A DNA stretch of 64,000 nucleotides. It comes from Blastobasis lacticolella (Eukaryota; Arthropoda; Insecta; Lepidoptera; Blastobasidae). The notes beneath the pieces are model-generated. The model was not told the origin of the DNA. It made no database searches and worked only from the letters and a program-made list of their open reading frames with translations. The position numbers were made by a program, and so were the translations under genes. Numbering within the stretch: the first letter of the stretch is position 1; each line of letters opens with the position of its first letter. The DNA is taken from assembly GCA_905147135.1 (NCBI GenBank), contig LR990067.1:10478001-10542000 (forward strand). The letters are read 5' to 3'. Below are positions 13,201 through 28,200 of this stretch, piece after piece.

Positions 13201-16200
13201 TTGCTCTGGCAGCAAAAAGGCAAATGCCTCTCGACTGCCAAAGCCACGGTTCCCCAAATCCCCACCCCATGGAGCACTGGAGACCTTACTCACCGGCAGA
13301 AACACAATACTAGTGAAAGTGAGTTGTTGTTTAAAATGTGTAATAGTACCCACGATAGTTTAAAACATTATGTTACATACATACATACATAAAACTCATG
13401 CCTGTGTCCCACGGGTGGGGATAATCGATACGATAGACAAGATCATGGACTAATTCGCATTGACAGGACTTATCAACAAATGTGATGTTCCGTAAACTGT
13501 ATTCAGACAGCAATATTGACTTACCATCACGTTATTCACCACCAATGGCTCGTTCACCACCTCCCTCTGAAATAGAAAAGAAACATGATTCAGAAGGGAC
13601 TCTCAGTGTACCTATAATAGTGGAATTAGCATCACGGCTCATCCGCATGTTCGGTGAGCAGCGCCATCTAGCGTCTATGTCGAGTAACTCGGTTGCGGCA
13701 TAACACGCACATGCGAGTCGGGTAACGCTGATTATCTGTGTGTCTTCTTTTTAATATTATTGTTATTTACTAACTTAGACATAAGTCAAAAATGAGTCCT
13801 TTTCAGTGAGATTGAAACATACAGTAGAATCCGTTTATTATGACTCCGCCTATATTGACCAACCGGTTATTATGACGTAACTATACTACGAAGTTTGGTT
13901 TTCATATGAAATTCTTTATAAATAGTCGGATATAATGACTTCCCTTACAGTGACATGTCGCTTATTATGACCCATTTTTAATAAATTATGTCCGGTTATA
14001 ATGACCGACATGATTCTGTACACCTTCGGTAATGTTCGTTGATTCCCGACGACGTTCGGCACATGGCTCGTTTTTGTTTTGAATCTCAGTGGGTAATTGA
14101 CGCTTGAAGGTCACACGTTGTTTTTCGTTTGTTACTGTGAAAAAAATGTCACGTGTGTGTGGTCACGAAACCTACATTCAGATTCTTTAGCAGCACCGGA
14201 AATGTGGGAAGATTATGTTGACATCGATAGTGCTCTCCTCACATCCGAAGAACCCACCGATGAAAATATCGTACAGAACATTTGTGCTAAGGAACAACTC
14301 GAAAGTGATGGGGAAGAAGAAGTCGAGGAAGAACCATTACCTACCGCAGAAGAGGCATTAAAAGCTGCAGAATTATTATCCCGATTTGTTCACAGCAATA
14401 TTGAAAATGATAATTTGGCCATAGCTATGTCTTCTATACACAATAGCATTAGAGATTGTTTATACAATAAAATGAAAAAACAAAAGCAGACAAAAATTAC
14501 AGATTACTTACAATAAAAATACACTTGTATGTGTTATAATGTGCTGATTACGTGCAATTTTGATTTTGATTTAATATGTATGTATACATATGTAATTACT
14601 ATGTTTATGTATTAAACTACTTAAGTACATTCATATTAACATAAAAAAGGTTTTTCATTTCACAAAACGCTTTGTATGACGTCCGCTTATTATGACTTGT
14701 TTGTCAATCCCTTTCGATGTCATTACAAACGGACTTTACTGTATATCTATTATTGAACCTTTTGCCTATTAGTGAAGGTCTATTATTAGCTAACAGTTTT
14801 TTACCATTAAGTACTGATTTGTTTGATAAGCTTGATCTTCCAAATAAATAAATAAATAATCACGCGAACTTGCCCCCGCGATGTAGTAATCGACGCAGTG
14901 CCACCTAGCGTCCGTGTCGAACATCACCTAGTCATACAGCAACTCACCTGCGGCACATTTGTTGCGATGCTAGCAAGTCTTGTCGCTCGCACTATTATAT
15001 TTTCACTACGCGAACTTGCCCCCGCGATGCAGTAATCGGCGCAGCGCCATCTAGCGTCCGCGTCACTCGCCTGCGGCACGACCGGCACGTCAGTAGACGG
15101 CGAAGGCTTGACTTCCACGAAGTTCTCAACAATGATTCGTTTCTCGTCAGCCGGCTTCTTACGAGGCTTTATCCTACCACGCTTCTAATCCTATATAGTA
15201 TCTACAGCCCTACCCCCCCCTATTACGAAATATACTGCGGCACAGGATGCCAGCCAATCGGTCTAGGTCCCCAGCAGAAGACCTTGGACCAACCTCGCTT
15301 CTTCAATGACAGGTATCACACTGATACGGATGCAGAGCTGGTCTCATGAGTATAAAAAGGCGCCGCGCACTATACCTATTCGTTACGCGAACTTGCCCCC
15401 GCGATGCAGAAATCGGCGCAGCGCCATCTAGCGTCCGTGTCAAGCAACACCTAGTCACACAGCAACTCACCTGCGGCACGACGACCGGCGCGTCGGTAGA
15501 CGGCGAGGGCTTGACCTCGATGAAGTCCTCGACTATGATCCGTTTCTCGTCGGCGGGCGCGGGGCGGTCGGGCGCGGGCTCGGCGGGCGCCGCCTTCTTG
15601 CGGGGCTTTAGCCGCCACCGGCGGGTTTGCTTGGGGACCAAATTATACTATATCATGCATGTAATCATCACGTTGCCTGTATGGTGTCCGGCAGAGTAGA
15701 ATAGCACCAACCCCTTACATTCATGGGTGTCGTACACGAGGCAAAAGATCAAGAGTCTCCGTAGTCGGGAAAATGGGCAGCAGTATTTTCCATTGTTATA
15801 TTTAAACACTGCGATCTCCAACCCGCCTGCCAAGCGTGGAAATTATGGCAATACCCTCCCCTTTCGTGGAAGAGGCCCTGGGTCCTGCAGTGAACTGTTA
15901 CGGGCTGTGATGATGAAACATCACGTTATTCCTAAGTGTATATGATGATCAAAATAATATGTAATGATTAAAACAATAGATGGTTGCCTAGGTCAAACTT
16001 AGTCCGAACGGAAATATCGGTGAACATTCATAAATTATTATTTATTCATTTATTTTATGAATATTTAAGTTTTCTCTCCAATTATATGGTTCAATGGCCT
16101 ACTAAATGTTTAGTCGTCAGAGCGCACCATCTATGTGAATTTTCGAGGTGTTCTTGAAAATGGCTCATTAGCCTTTCTTTTCTCGACGCGTTGACTTAGT

Positions 16201-19200
16201 GACTTGAGTGCCACTCAGAGGTCCCGGGTTCGATTCCCGGCCGAGATGAAAATAAAATGATGAATTTAAATTTCTGTTACTGGTCTGGGTGTAGTATGTA
16301 TAATAAGTTTAAATTAAAAAAAGTACATAAGTAGTATATCAGTTTTCTAACACCCACAACACAAGCTTTGCTTATTTTGGGGCTAGATGGCGCTGTGTGA
16401 ATTTGTCCAAGCATATTTATTTATTATAGGTACTCACAGTTCGTAGGTCCGGTATCTGTACTGGTTCCGGTTTCTGTAGAGGCTCTGGTATGTCCAGTTT
16501 CTCCAGTATCTGGGAGAAAAAGGTTAAATAATCAAGCAAGGTGGTGGAAGGTAGGTGTAATTATATTAACCACACGAGACGTCCCGCCGACGTTATCGCC
16601 CGCAGGGAGATAATGTTGTATGAAACTCTAAAGTACTCCAACAATGTGATTAGAATTTTGAATGTTGAAATTCTTACGAAAACCCTCGAGCAAACAGACA
16701 TTCTAAATAGAGTTTATTCGAAAATAGCAGCTGTTTCTTTTTGTCTCACAATAAAAACAGGCGCGAATGCAGAGTGACTAAAAGGAACCGTAGACTTTTC
16801 AAAATGAGCAAAACCTACCTCACATAAAAATGTTACGCTAGCTCACCTTAGCCTCCTTGTGCCTGCCCAAGTCGTGAGACACGTCCGTCACGCGGTTCCG
16901 CTCGAACACTCGGCCGTTGTTTATCACCTGGAATTAATATAAATAATATTATATATTGTTTTTCTATAGCCGTGGCTACTGGTTGTTAGAAGGGTCAATT
17001 ACTAAAAAGTCGGCCAACGGTTTTGGAAACCCTGGAGTCGTCACTGTTTTCTTATGGGGAATGGACTATGGTGAATGTTGCCAGGGCGCAGTTTGATCGT
17101 CAATCGGCCAAGGCGTAGTTTGGTTGTCAATGTGTGCGTGTGACCATGTATACATTATACAGCGGGTAGTTTCTCGTGCGCCCTTATATTATTCGCAGGA
17201 TTCTGTCTCTATTCCTCATTTGGTCTGGGGCCCTTTTTTGAATAGCTCGCTTCGTTATTTTGATGCATTATGCTGATATTTCTATTTTTTCGGTGTTACC
17301 AATGTGATTTCAAAAACATTGAATTTTTCATGCCGAAAATTATAATTGAAAACAGTTCGAATCGATGCGTGTACGAGCTACGAACGTAAAAAACATAAAC
17401 GTAACGTCATTAGTTTTAGCGCATCGCCACGTCAGTTCACAGTCGGCAATCATCAACTTCACGCGTACTCATTATCAATAAATCATATCATTTTATCATT
17501 ATTAATTTAGCAAAACTATAATAATAAATATCTCTAAAGACACTATTCTGGTTATCATATAAACCCACCCCCAACAAGGCGAGCGATTCAAAAATAGAAC
17601 CCCTGAGGTTTTGCTTACCTCTTCACAACTACCCTCACCTTGATATTTTTCTCGTTCAGTATCGTCACCAGATCCCTGACGAATGTGTTGTTCGGGTACA
17701 GCCTCTTGTGCCGGCAATGGATGTCCACTTCCAGGTGCTCCTCCGTGTTGTTCATGAGAGTCCTCACCAGCTTCAGTATGAACTTATTCTTGGTTTTGGA
17801 GTGGCTGCGCTTCCGTTTGCCGTGTTTCCTGTTTGGTATGGTTGGTTATCAATCGAGAGAGTCTGGGATTTGGCAGACAGCCTAGGTCTGCCAGTAAGTG
17901 GTAACCGTCGCCCATAACATTTAAGATTCGTGCATTTAGGTTGCAAGTAATAATAATGCAGAACCGCAGGCATAGAGAAAATATTTACTAACGTAATAGA
18001 GCAGCCATCACAAACAAAAATATTGTACCAACCTGTCACGTGCGGGAGGTGCGGGGGGAGGCTGCTAAGTCATAGAATGACCGATGAAATGTTATCATTT
18101 TCTTTATTTTTGGCCCTTGGAATGGTTCGTACAGTTTTTAATGCACAAGATGGCGTTTTTTTGAATATCCAAGCCACTGTCAGATTGGTCCGCGTCGCGC
18201 AATGTCTCAGAACTGACTGCGGCCACTGTTGTCCATGGACCGCAAGGCGTGGTTCAAAGAAAATACTTGCGGTGTCTCCTCTATTACTTTAGTAAATATT
18301 TTCTCTATGACCGCAGGTGATCGAGAGGGACTGGATTTTTTTATGCTATACAGTGGCAAAGAAGCTGACAGCCCACCTGATGGTAAGTGGTAACTATCGC
18401 CCATAACATCTACGATTCGTGCATTTAGGTTGCAGGTTACAAAAATGCAGAACCGCAGGTTGTCACTGTGAGGACTAAGATCAAATGCCTCATGCCTGTA
18501 ATAGCGCTGGCTACCTTATTCTTGGCTACCTATAACACGACAATGCGAGCATCGTTTCTTAGCGGTAGAAATAGATAAGGCGGTGGTGCTCACCCAGGCG
18601 GACTTCTCAGACTTGACAGAGTCCTACCACCCGATATAATATGTGGGGCACTTGAATATAAACCTTATCCTATGCGGTGAGAGATGAAAATATTATGCAA
18701 CACCAATTTTACTCCATCACTAGGGAGGGGAGCAGAAATATGTGAAACACTTTACAAGTGGTAATGGAATATCGACCTTATACTATATGCGGTCAGAGAT
18801 GAAAATAGTATGCACCATACATGTTAATACATCGGACATGGATTTACAAATGGCAATTACACATCAACTTTTTATATGCAGCACGGCTAGCACAAGTACG
18901 CTCTCGCGCGCGATAAGCGAGAAGAGGCGCGACATAGAATACCTCAAAGAGAAGGGAACAAACGCTGGTTAGAGGGCACATTTGTGCTAGCCGTGCAAAT
19001 GAAAATGATATTACATGATGTCAATCCATCGGTTATGGAACACTTCATAAGTAGCAATTATAATAAATAATAAATAAATAGTCATTTATTTACACCCATA
19101 TTATACAGGGTGTTTCATAACATATGTATGAATCCGTGAATACGATGGAGTGATAAACGTATGAAAACGATAGGTACTACTAACTATTCCTCGCACGACA

Positions 19201-22200
19201 GAAATAATCGTACCTATCGTTTTAATATGTTTAGCACTCCATCCAGTTCACGGCTTCAAACATATCTTATGTAACTGTATATGATTAGGCGAACTTATAA
19301 TAAGACCCACAGAATGGGTGAGGGGGCCGGGCGGGCGCGGGGGCTGACGGAAGTATGTGTGGGCAAGAAGGTTTCGAGGCAAATTGAACTTTACGAGCAT
19401 ATCTTTAAAACTGTTAATGGTTTAGCAGGGACCGTTTTAAGTTAATTTCCCAAAGTACTAACATAGATTTTTTATTGGAATTTGATTCCTCACTTGACTC
19501 AGCCCCCGAACCTCCCCAGTCGCCCCGATGGTAGAGTCGATGTTGTCCGCCTAGGTGCTTTTGCCCCGGCAAAGGGGCGGATGGGAAATACTGTCATCGT
19601 CCCCATTAGCCCCAGGCCCGAATTGATTTTCGCGGAGGCTGGTTTCTTTGTAGGTAATTTTTTTTACAAAGAAGTTGCTTTTATATAAAATGGTTGTTTA
19701 AAATACCCAGATTTAAATCTACAGCAATAGTCAAACATGCGTTTTTTTTTAATTCTTTTTGGTAAGGAAAACATTATGATGTCATTTCTGTTATCATAAT
19801 TTCTTATCATTTGGCAAAATATAGCATTAGCGGACAAATTTCTTTTATCTTCTGAACCTGAAATTTTTCCCATCAGCAACAAATAAGCGGATCAAATGAC
19901 AGTATTTTCCCATTTGCCCCATCGAGAATATTCTCTTTTCCCTCTTTACCCCATAATATTACGCTCTTCAGCAACCGCATTTGACAATGAGGATGTTTGC
20001 GATTTCAAAATCCATCAGATGGCGCAACTGAGGGTTACAGTCTGCTGTCAAAATAGTACTGCCCTATTGAACAGATACTGTTATTATAAAATGACATTTA
20101 GATTCTAATAAATGCCTCGGTTTTTTATGTCATACAGTGGGCAAACAGCTATACCAACCTGATGGAAAGAGGTCAGCGCAGCCTACTCTCTTATTATGCC
20201 AGCGGACCTAGGTCTGTCGACTCAATAGCGCCATCTGGTAGACTCTACGACAAGCACCCTCATCCTAACCAAACGACCCCCGCAAAATACTGGGGCAAAT
20301 GACACCATGGCGAACAACACCGGCCCCGTATATTCTCACTTGCTGCTATGCCGTCCGCGGTGCGACCGCCGCCGGGAACCGTCGTGGTCCCCGCGCCCCC
20401 CCTCCCCCGCTGAGCGAGGCACGCGCGCCTTGCCGCCCATCCTGCGTTGGATTGGTTGGGAGGATTGTACCACATATTTGTTATAGAGAAAGGTAGAGAA
20501 AGCGGGCCACGGGACTAGAGGCAGTGGTCACCGCCGATCAGACATCAGAAACACGTTTTTCCTCATGTGAAGAAAGGCGTGTGGCTGTTGTCGTTGTTGT
20601 CGTTCGGATAAGTAGTACCTAGAGTTTCCTCCCCATAAATATATTTTAGCAAAATAAAAGAAAATATGAATATGTATTCGTAATCCCTACTAAACTTTAC
20701 TCATATTATTGGTATGGAGGTAGTTTAGTACTTGGGGATTGATAGGCTACTTTTTATTACCGTTCACTTGCGCGATATAACGTGTAGTCCACGCGTGCCG
20801 AGCAGCGGGCAGAAAGCTAGCATCCCATATTTTCCTCCCTAACACCAGTTTTTACCTTAATTGAGTACTATACTTACGTGATGTTAATTTCACAAACTTG
20901 AAATACTTTGTAAAACTAGTCCCTTCTAGTGTGAGGAATTGTAGTTTGGGAAAAATAATAGATAACCTCAGATTTTCCTTTCTTCCCCCAAATGAGAATT
21001 AGGATTCTTATCCCCTTGATTTTCCCGTTTTCTCTACTATCCTCGAAGTACAAAATCAGGGCTTAAACATTGACGAAAGCAGGTAAATACAAAAAGAAAA
21101 TTGGACAGAAGCAGGGTTATTTATATACACAGAGGGAGGTCTTCCTCGTTTCCCTCTTTACATGACAAGTAGTTCATAAGCTACAACTTTAATAATTAGA
21201 AAGACGAATCGACATTTCCGTGATATTATCATTCTTTCACCTGACAAATATCATATTATTAAAGTTTCAACTCCGCATCGTAATTTACAGGTTACAAAAA
21301 CACATATAAACGAATATTTATTCCACTACTCAACGCCTTACAGAATATGCTAGCATACGTAAAATGATAAAGCAAATAAGATAAGAAAACTTTTTTCAAG
21401 CAATACCTAACAGCTGCTATTTATAATGAACACCGAAATAATAATAGCAGTAACTAAACAAATCTACAATCAAAAAGCCAGCTACTTACAGACTTACAGA
21501 CAAAATAGTCACAGAACTACAAGACCTTACATTCAGATTGTCACCAAATTAGAGAACAATAATGTACAAATACGTATCAATCAACATATACTAAAACAAT
21601 AAATTAGTTACTAAATTATGCATGTGTGGGTACACATACATATGGGTATACGAATGTATCAACAGAATTAGTTACTGAAGTCCGTGATTGCTAATGAGCT
21701 CACAAAAATTCAGTAGTCTAAATTCAGAATGAAAAAGCGTGAGAGCAAATCAAATTGGAATGTACGAGTATTGCTCATAAAACAATGGCCATTTTTGTAT
21801 CACAGAGCTTTTGAAAAGCGGAACGACGCATAACGTAATATAAGTGATACAAAAATGGACCTTATTCTATGAGCAATACATTCCATTTTGAATTGCTCTC
21901 ACGCATTTTGCTTCTAAATTTAGGCTACTAAAGTACTAACCCCTACAAAACAGCCAACGGTACTCACTTTATAAGGTTTCTTAACGTCACAGCTTCCTAT
22001 GGAATCTTCAAACTGTTCCCTAAGTGAGAATCTCCACTATCATATCATTTACGTTTTGCCATAGCCACAATACAAAGAAAAACCAGAATTAGAACATCTT
22101 CAGTCGCACTCCTTCGCCCCGGTAGCTTTGTACCGTCAATGGGGCAAATGGGAAAACATTTTCTATCGACCCCAGCAGATCCCTTAGATTCCAGAGATAG

Positions 22201-25200
22201 TTAACTTTATAATGTCGAACCCCATTCTCATGTATTTTTCCAGTATTTGTGGCAATACATAGAACATCTCCATTTTTCTTTATATTGTGGCAACACTGCA
22301 GTGTAAATGGAACGATAGTGGCGACCGGTCCTAGACTCCTAACTCGTCCTAAACGGCGCACAAGGCCACATGCGCTGAGTCGTGCTTGAGATTCAGAGTA
22401 TGGGATGGTGGATGAATCTACGCCGGTTTCATAAGCAAGATGAGCCGCCATGATATCAATTGTGAGGGCGCCGTTGGTTATTCAGAAGTAGTAAAGAGTA
22501 CAAGAAAAATATCACTTTGTAGCGATAGCAGGACACAAAAAAAGTTTTCTTTTTTAGACTGAAAAGAGAAAACCTACAAAAAGATATGTAAGTACTAGAG
22601 CGCTACGAAAAATCTAAGCTTCAAATTTTTATTTGTGCCAGGTTGTGCACGGGCAGACCAACGTTTCGTGGGTCTCCTAAACGTCTAGTATCGCTACTAA
22701 GTCGATTTTTTCTTGTACTCGATGACGTAGGATAACCTACGGCGCCCTCACAAGTCTAATAGTCGCTGTCTCTAATTCTCAGTAGAAAGATATATCTATT
22801 TTTACTATCAGAGGGCTGAGTGTAAGTTTTGCTTCGATTTTACTTTACTATCGCGTTTGAGTTTACATCGAATTTAGTATGAAGAAAAAACTTCATTTAC
22901 GTACCACTAGATGGCGCTATACATGTGTTCCATACTAATTTTTACGTAAGCGCAAACGTGATAATAAAGTAAAACTGATGCAAAACTTACACTCGGCCCT
23001 CAGATCTACTTCAAGTCCTAATCGCGTCCCGATCAGCTAAGCTTGACATGTGATGAATTGGTCCGTGGGAATAAGGGTATACGCGATACCAGATGGCGCT
23101 ACTGAGGCTTGAGCTCTGATGTCTAAATAAAGCCCTATCATTGTCTAGAATAGATACGTCCTTTTTCAGTGGTTGTTTCTATTCAATAGCGCAGCAGCAT
23201 TTTGACAACGGATCTCACTTCTCACTAGCGCCATCTGTTGGATTTTAAAATCGCGAACTCTCATTTACACTTATCTCTCGTATAATTCTTACACTACTTT
23301 ATTTAATCATCACAGTTATCCGTCGTTTTTATTCTCTCTCTCTTTCAAAGGAAGATCAGAGAATCATCATCATCTCAGTCGCCGGACATCACCCTATTGT
23401 ACGATCTTATGCCGGATCCACACTCTGCAACGGCTGCTTCTGAGGCTGGCGGAAAACCTCATATTTGGAAATAGGTAGGCGAGTTCTTTTGAAACAATTG
23501 TATAATTTTAGCAAAAACTAAATTGAGAACTGGAGAAATTTCCGAAATCTGGCAACCCTAAATTGAGAACTGACGGAGCGCTCGGCGAGAGTCGATTCTA
23601 GTGAGCCATCTACACTCTCCTTCGTATCACCTCGTTCCCTACTAGCGAGTGTGGATTCGCCGTAAAAGGGTGTTCCCGATCCATGCTGGGGTATTCTGTA
23701 GCATAGACAATAACCACGGACCAACTCTTCAATGTGTCAAACTAAATTCGTTATCGAATAGTGGTCGAGCGAGATTTCAAATATCTACTTAGTCTATGGA
23801 CATGGGGCTAAACGCTATCAAATAAAAGGCGACATATATGTAAATAAAGGTAGATTATTAAATTAAAAATAAAACGATTACAACAAAACTGTATTGTTAG
23901 GTATTGTACTAGTTGAACGTTTGGCATATCTTACGAGATAGATCTCAATTTGGTGATTGTCTCATTTTCCCTGGAAGCAAACAAAATAGACTTACCGTAA
24001 ACAGCTGTAAACCTCTACCTATTTCGAGTGATATGACAGCTGTCATATTCGACAGACATTGCTGTGGCGTTTGTTACTATCTTTATTGAATATTATTATT
24101 CTCCAGTAAGGGCTATAATCAAATAGAGACGTCATTGGGAGTTTTTCTGACAAATACTACTGGTACTATTTTTAAATTATAAATTTAATAAAAAAGTCTA
24201 CGGTCTGTCTAGATGAACACGGAAAGTTTATAACAAATTGACTTTCAAGACGGAAAAAAAATTATACCATAATTCTCAATGCACCTACTTACCATTTAAA
24301 TGCTGGCAAATAAATAAATGATGTAAATACGATATGCAAACTTAAAGTAAAGTGCGACCAACGAAACGAGATAATAAATGTAAACAAATTCCAAAAAGTA
24401 CCAAAAATTTAGAAAGTGCCGGCCAAAACCTGAATTCAACTCAACTCGGATATGAAATTCAAATTCAAAAGTGTAAACAAATTGCCACTATGAAATAGTT
24501 TTTGTTCTGATATTCATACGATTTTATTTCATTTTAATGTACAACGTGGGTTTGTTTACAATCTCTATCAACTCGTTGTGTTTCCTGCAGAGGATAATTT
24601 CACTACGAATTTCTGAATAAGCGTTCATAATATCGAAACGTAAGTTCACTGTTCTACCGCTATATGTACGGACGAAATAAGAATTAACTGACCCTTATTG
24701 TTAAAGAAATTGGAACACAAAGTGCTCACTAGCGCCCTCTACGACATAGTGAAAATTGGTAAGAAGTATTTTCTTCATAGCTGTCATTTTTGTCAAACTA
24801 GAGCGTAAATGCTCTGCATGGGACACTCCGGGAATGGCACAGCCAATCTCCGATAGTACGCCGCCATCTTGAAAGCATTCTCTGGAATGACGTCACAGAG
24901 TTGGTACCGCCCAACGCAGTATGAACGAAATGAATGCCATTGGGGAGTATATAGTAACGATCCGTTTCACATTATGATTTTGAAACATCGTACTTTAAAA
25001 TTGAAAAAAATGCTAGAAAAATGTACTTTATAACAGAATATTTTCAGATTGTTATCGTATTTTGTGTGCATCCTAAGTATTCTGCAATTTATAATTTTAT
25101 TTATGAAAAGATATCAAATAAAAATAAGTCATAAGCCTGAAAATTGTTTTAGTACAACAGAATATAAAATTCACTCACATGAAGTTAGAGTATAGCCAAC

Positions 25201-28200
25201 TTCATGTCGTTCAAAATCGTACATTTCCGGCCATTTCACAGGGTAGGCCCTATTAGAGTAGAGTCTATCCGAAGTGCATGTTGTGACGTCATTCCACATG
25301 ATGGGACCAACATGGCGGCGTACTATCAGATATCTGCGCTACCACCTCGGGTATTCTAATCATACTGGCCACTCGTTGGCTCGGCGAGGTTGGCAAGGTC
25401 TTCCGCGGGAAGCCGACTGGCACATTGGTTTTATCATTCTCGGTCGGCCAGTTATTAATAAAATAAATTTAAAACTTACAGGCTTTGTCGTGTCTTTGAA
25501 CTCGCCGATAGTTCCTTGGCCATAGCGACCATAGCGCCAAGGTACGAGGCCCCTCAATTGGTGAATGTCAAAACAATATTAGTATCTGAATATCTTTAAA
25601 AGATATATAACTTAATAAAGAGGTAGATTAAAAACGGCGTTTTACTAAAATACAAGTATGTAATTTTTTATATTAGTCATGCCTGTTTAGAACAGCCTAT
25701 TCACTGTAGCCTTGAAGGCGTCCAGATTATAGTGATCAGGGAACACACTCGCACAACGTGTTCCATTCCGTAGCCATACGCGTTATAAAGGTCGAGCCAA
25801 AGCGGCTAGAGCGGATAGCTGGAAGATCCACGACATAAGGATGAAACGTTCGCTCGGTTCGCATTTCCCGATAGCGGAGAGGGGCCGGCATAAATATGCA
25901 TTTTGAAGAACGATAGAAAAGAACAGGCAATATTTAAGAGCGTATAACTAGATACTTTGTTTTTTAACGAGACGTTAAAAATAAGATTGTTTGCCTTGTA
26001 GTGTTTAGAGAAGTAATAGTTCCGTTTTCTTATAATAGGTTAATAAGTTAAAACTCGAAGTTTGCCATTGAGGGCGCTAGTTTCTTCACACTTTGGGGGT
26101 CAAATAATTGTGGTACTGTATACTTACATAAAATAAACAGAATTCAAAATGTAAATCGAAATTAAGATGTTTTAAACTAACACGGTTATTACCACACTTT
26201 TTAAAGGTATGTTCCAGGTTTCCTACCGCGTACCTTTGTTGACAAAGGTACGCGGTAGGAAACCCGAAACATACCTTTAAAATGTGTGAAATTAAGGTGT
26301 TTCATAAAAACCTCAGAAATACATTGCTGAATGGGACTGCTGTCTTGCAAAGGGTATTTTGTAGACAAGTATGAAAGTAGCTTAAAAGAATTCCCAATCA
26401 TTACAATAAATATATCAGTCTATTAAACGGGACCACACCGTCGTACCTTTTCGAATTGTTTTCCCGTTGAATCATGTTTAATATGTTAAAGTTAAAATAA
26501 TAATAAAGTTGAAATTTCAAACACTATGTTATTTAGTAATGTTTCCATACCCACGATCATTGTCAATGGACTATCAACTTTACTGTCATTCGTTTAAGTT
26601 ACATTCTTACTCGTGGTCTAAAATCCGGGTATTAGAATATCTTCTAACATCTGTTAATAAATAAATGGTGTATTATACGAAAGAATATTACATAATTCAG
26701 TAAACAATATACGGCTTGCGTACTCTTACCCTGGTTCTTCCATGGGGTTGCCATGGAGACAATCTACCCTCATCTGTTATTTCATCGAGTTATATGTCAA
26801 ATGCAAGGCATTGCTTTCCCCTATCCAACCGAACGGAAATATTGGTGAACTTTCATAAATAAATTTATATTCATTTATGTTATGAATGTCCTTCGATATT
26901 TCCATTCTAACCAAATTTTGTCTAGACAACAATATATTGTTGGATAGGGGAACGAAATACCTTTCGTTTGACATAAACTCGATAAAATAACAGATGAGGG
27001 TAGATTGTCTCCAAGGCAACCATATATTTTTTTTTAATTGAGTGATATTCTTTCTAATAAAGCACGATATTACTGAATAACAGATCAGGGAAGATATTAC
27101 TATGGCCAGATCTCCGACTATCGTCACCGCCGGCTTTAACACAACTGAGTAGACATGCTTGTTATGACATGTCAATTTCTACGGCAGAAAACTAACATGC
27201 AACAATGCAGGCTCCTTGTAAATGTCAGATATCAAAAAATAAACGAAACAGCATGCCCAACAAATATAATGTTACAAAGTACTACAGAAATTTCGCTAGA
27301 TGGCGGCACTGAGACTGCAAGGTCTGATGTCAAACAGTTTTTTATTACTAAAATGGCAAAGGTACAGAACGCCTGATTGTAAGCAGTTTGTGTTGTACCC
27401 TATGGATGTTTTTAATGCCAGGCTTTGGTAGAAAACAGGAGTTGGTGTTTGATGCCCCTGGGGTACCGCCTATCTCCAATTGAATGCCGCCATCTTGATT
27501 CCATTATGTGGAATGACGTCAATAACAATATCGGTCAGAATGAACGCAATGAATGGAGTTGGGGAGTATAGTAACGATCCGTTTCGCACTTTGATTTTGA
27601 AATATCGAACTTTTAAAATTGAATAAAAGGCTGGACAAATGTATATACAATATTTTCAGATTCATTTCGTATTTTGTTATTTTGAGTGCATTCTAAGTAT
27701 TCTGAGATCAGATAAAAACTACAATGCTTGAAAATTATGTTAGTAGAACGAATCATACAATTCACTTCCTTGAAGTTAGAGTATAACCAACTTCATGTCG
27801 ATCAAAGTCGTACATTTCAGTCCATTTTACTTGGTAGGGTAGTAGAACCTATTCGATATAGATGTTGTGACATAATTCCACAGGGTGGAATCAAGGTGGC
27901 GGCGTACTATAAGAGACCATCGGTACCACCCCTGGTATTGCAAACGTCCATAGGTTGCGGTAATTGCTTGCCATCTGGCGAGCTGTACGCTTGTTTGCCA
28001 CCTTAGTGGTACACGAACAACATTTATGGGACAGATAGTTCACAGTTCCTTCATACGCAACAACATGGGTTTAATTCGACTGCAGCCCTGAGTTAAATTC
28101 TCTCTGGAGCTATATTTTAGTATAAATCGATATATAAGACTATTTATTATTATTGTATGTACAACTTACCTATGCCCCCTTATTCTATTCAACTTCATGT

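Noticed and set aside
16200..16230. tRNA gene (TTCGATTCCCGG-type B box), also at 8745, 11195, 35110 and 36890
   Set aside because: Each is the head of a multi-copy SINE with a shared non-tRNA body; acceptor-stem pairing is absent.
18023..18054. GC-rich candidate exon with CAG acceptor and GTTGGT donor in gene 2
   Set aside because: Entering in phase 2 it would leave in phase 1 and break the join to exon 3.
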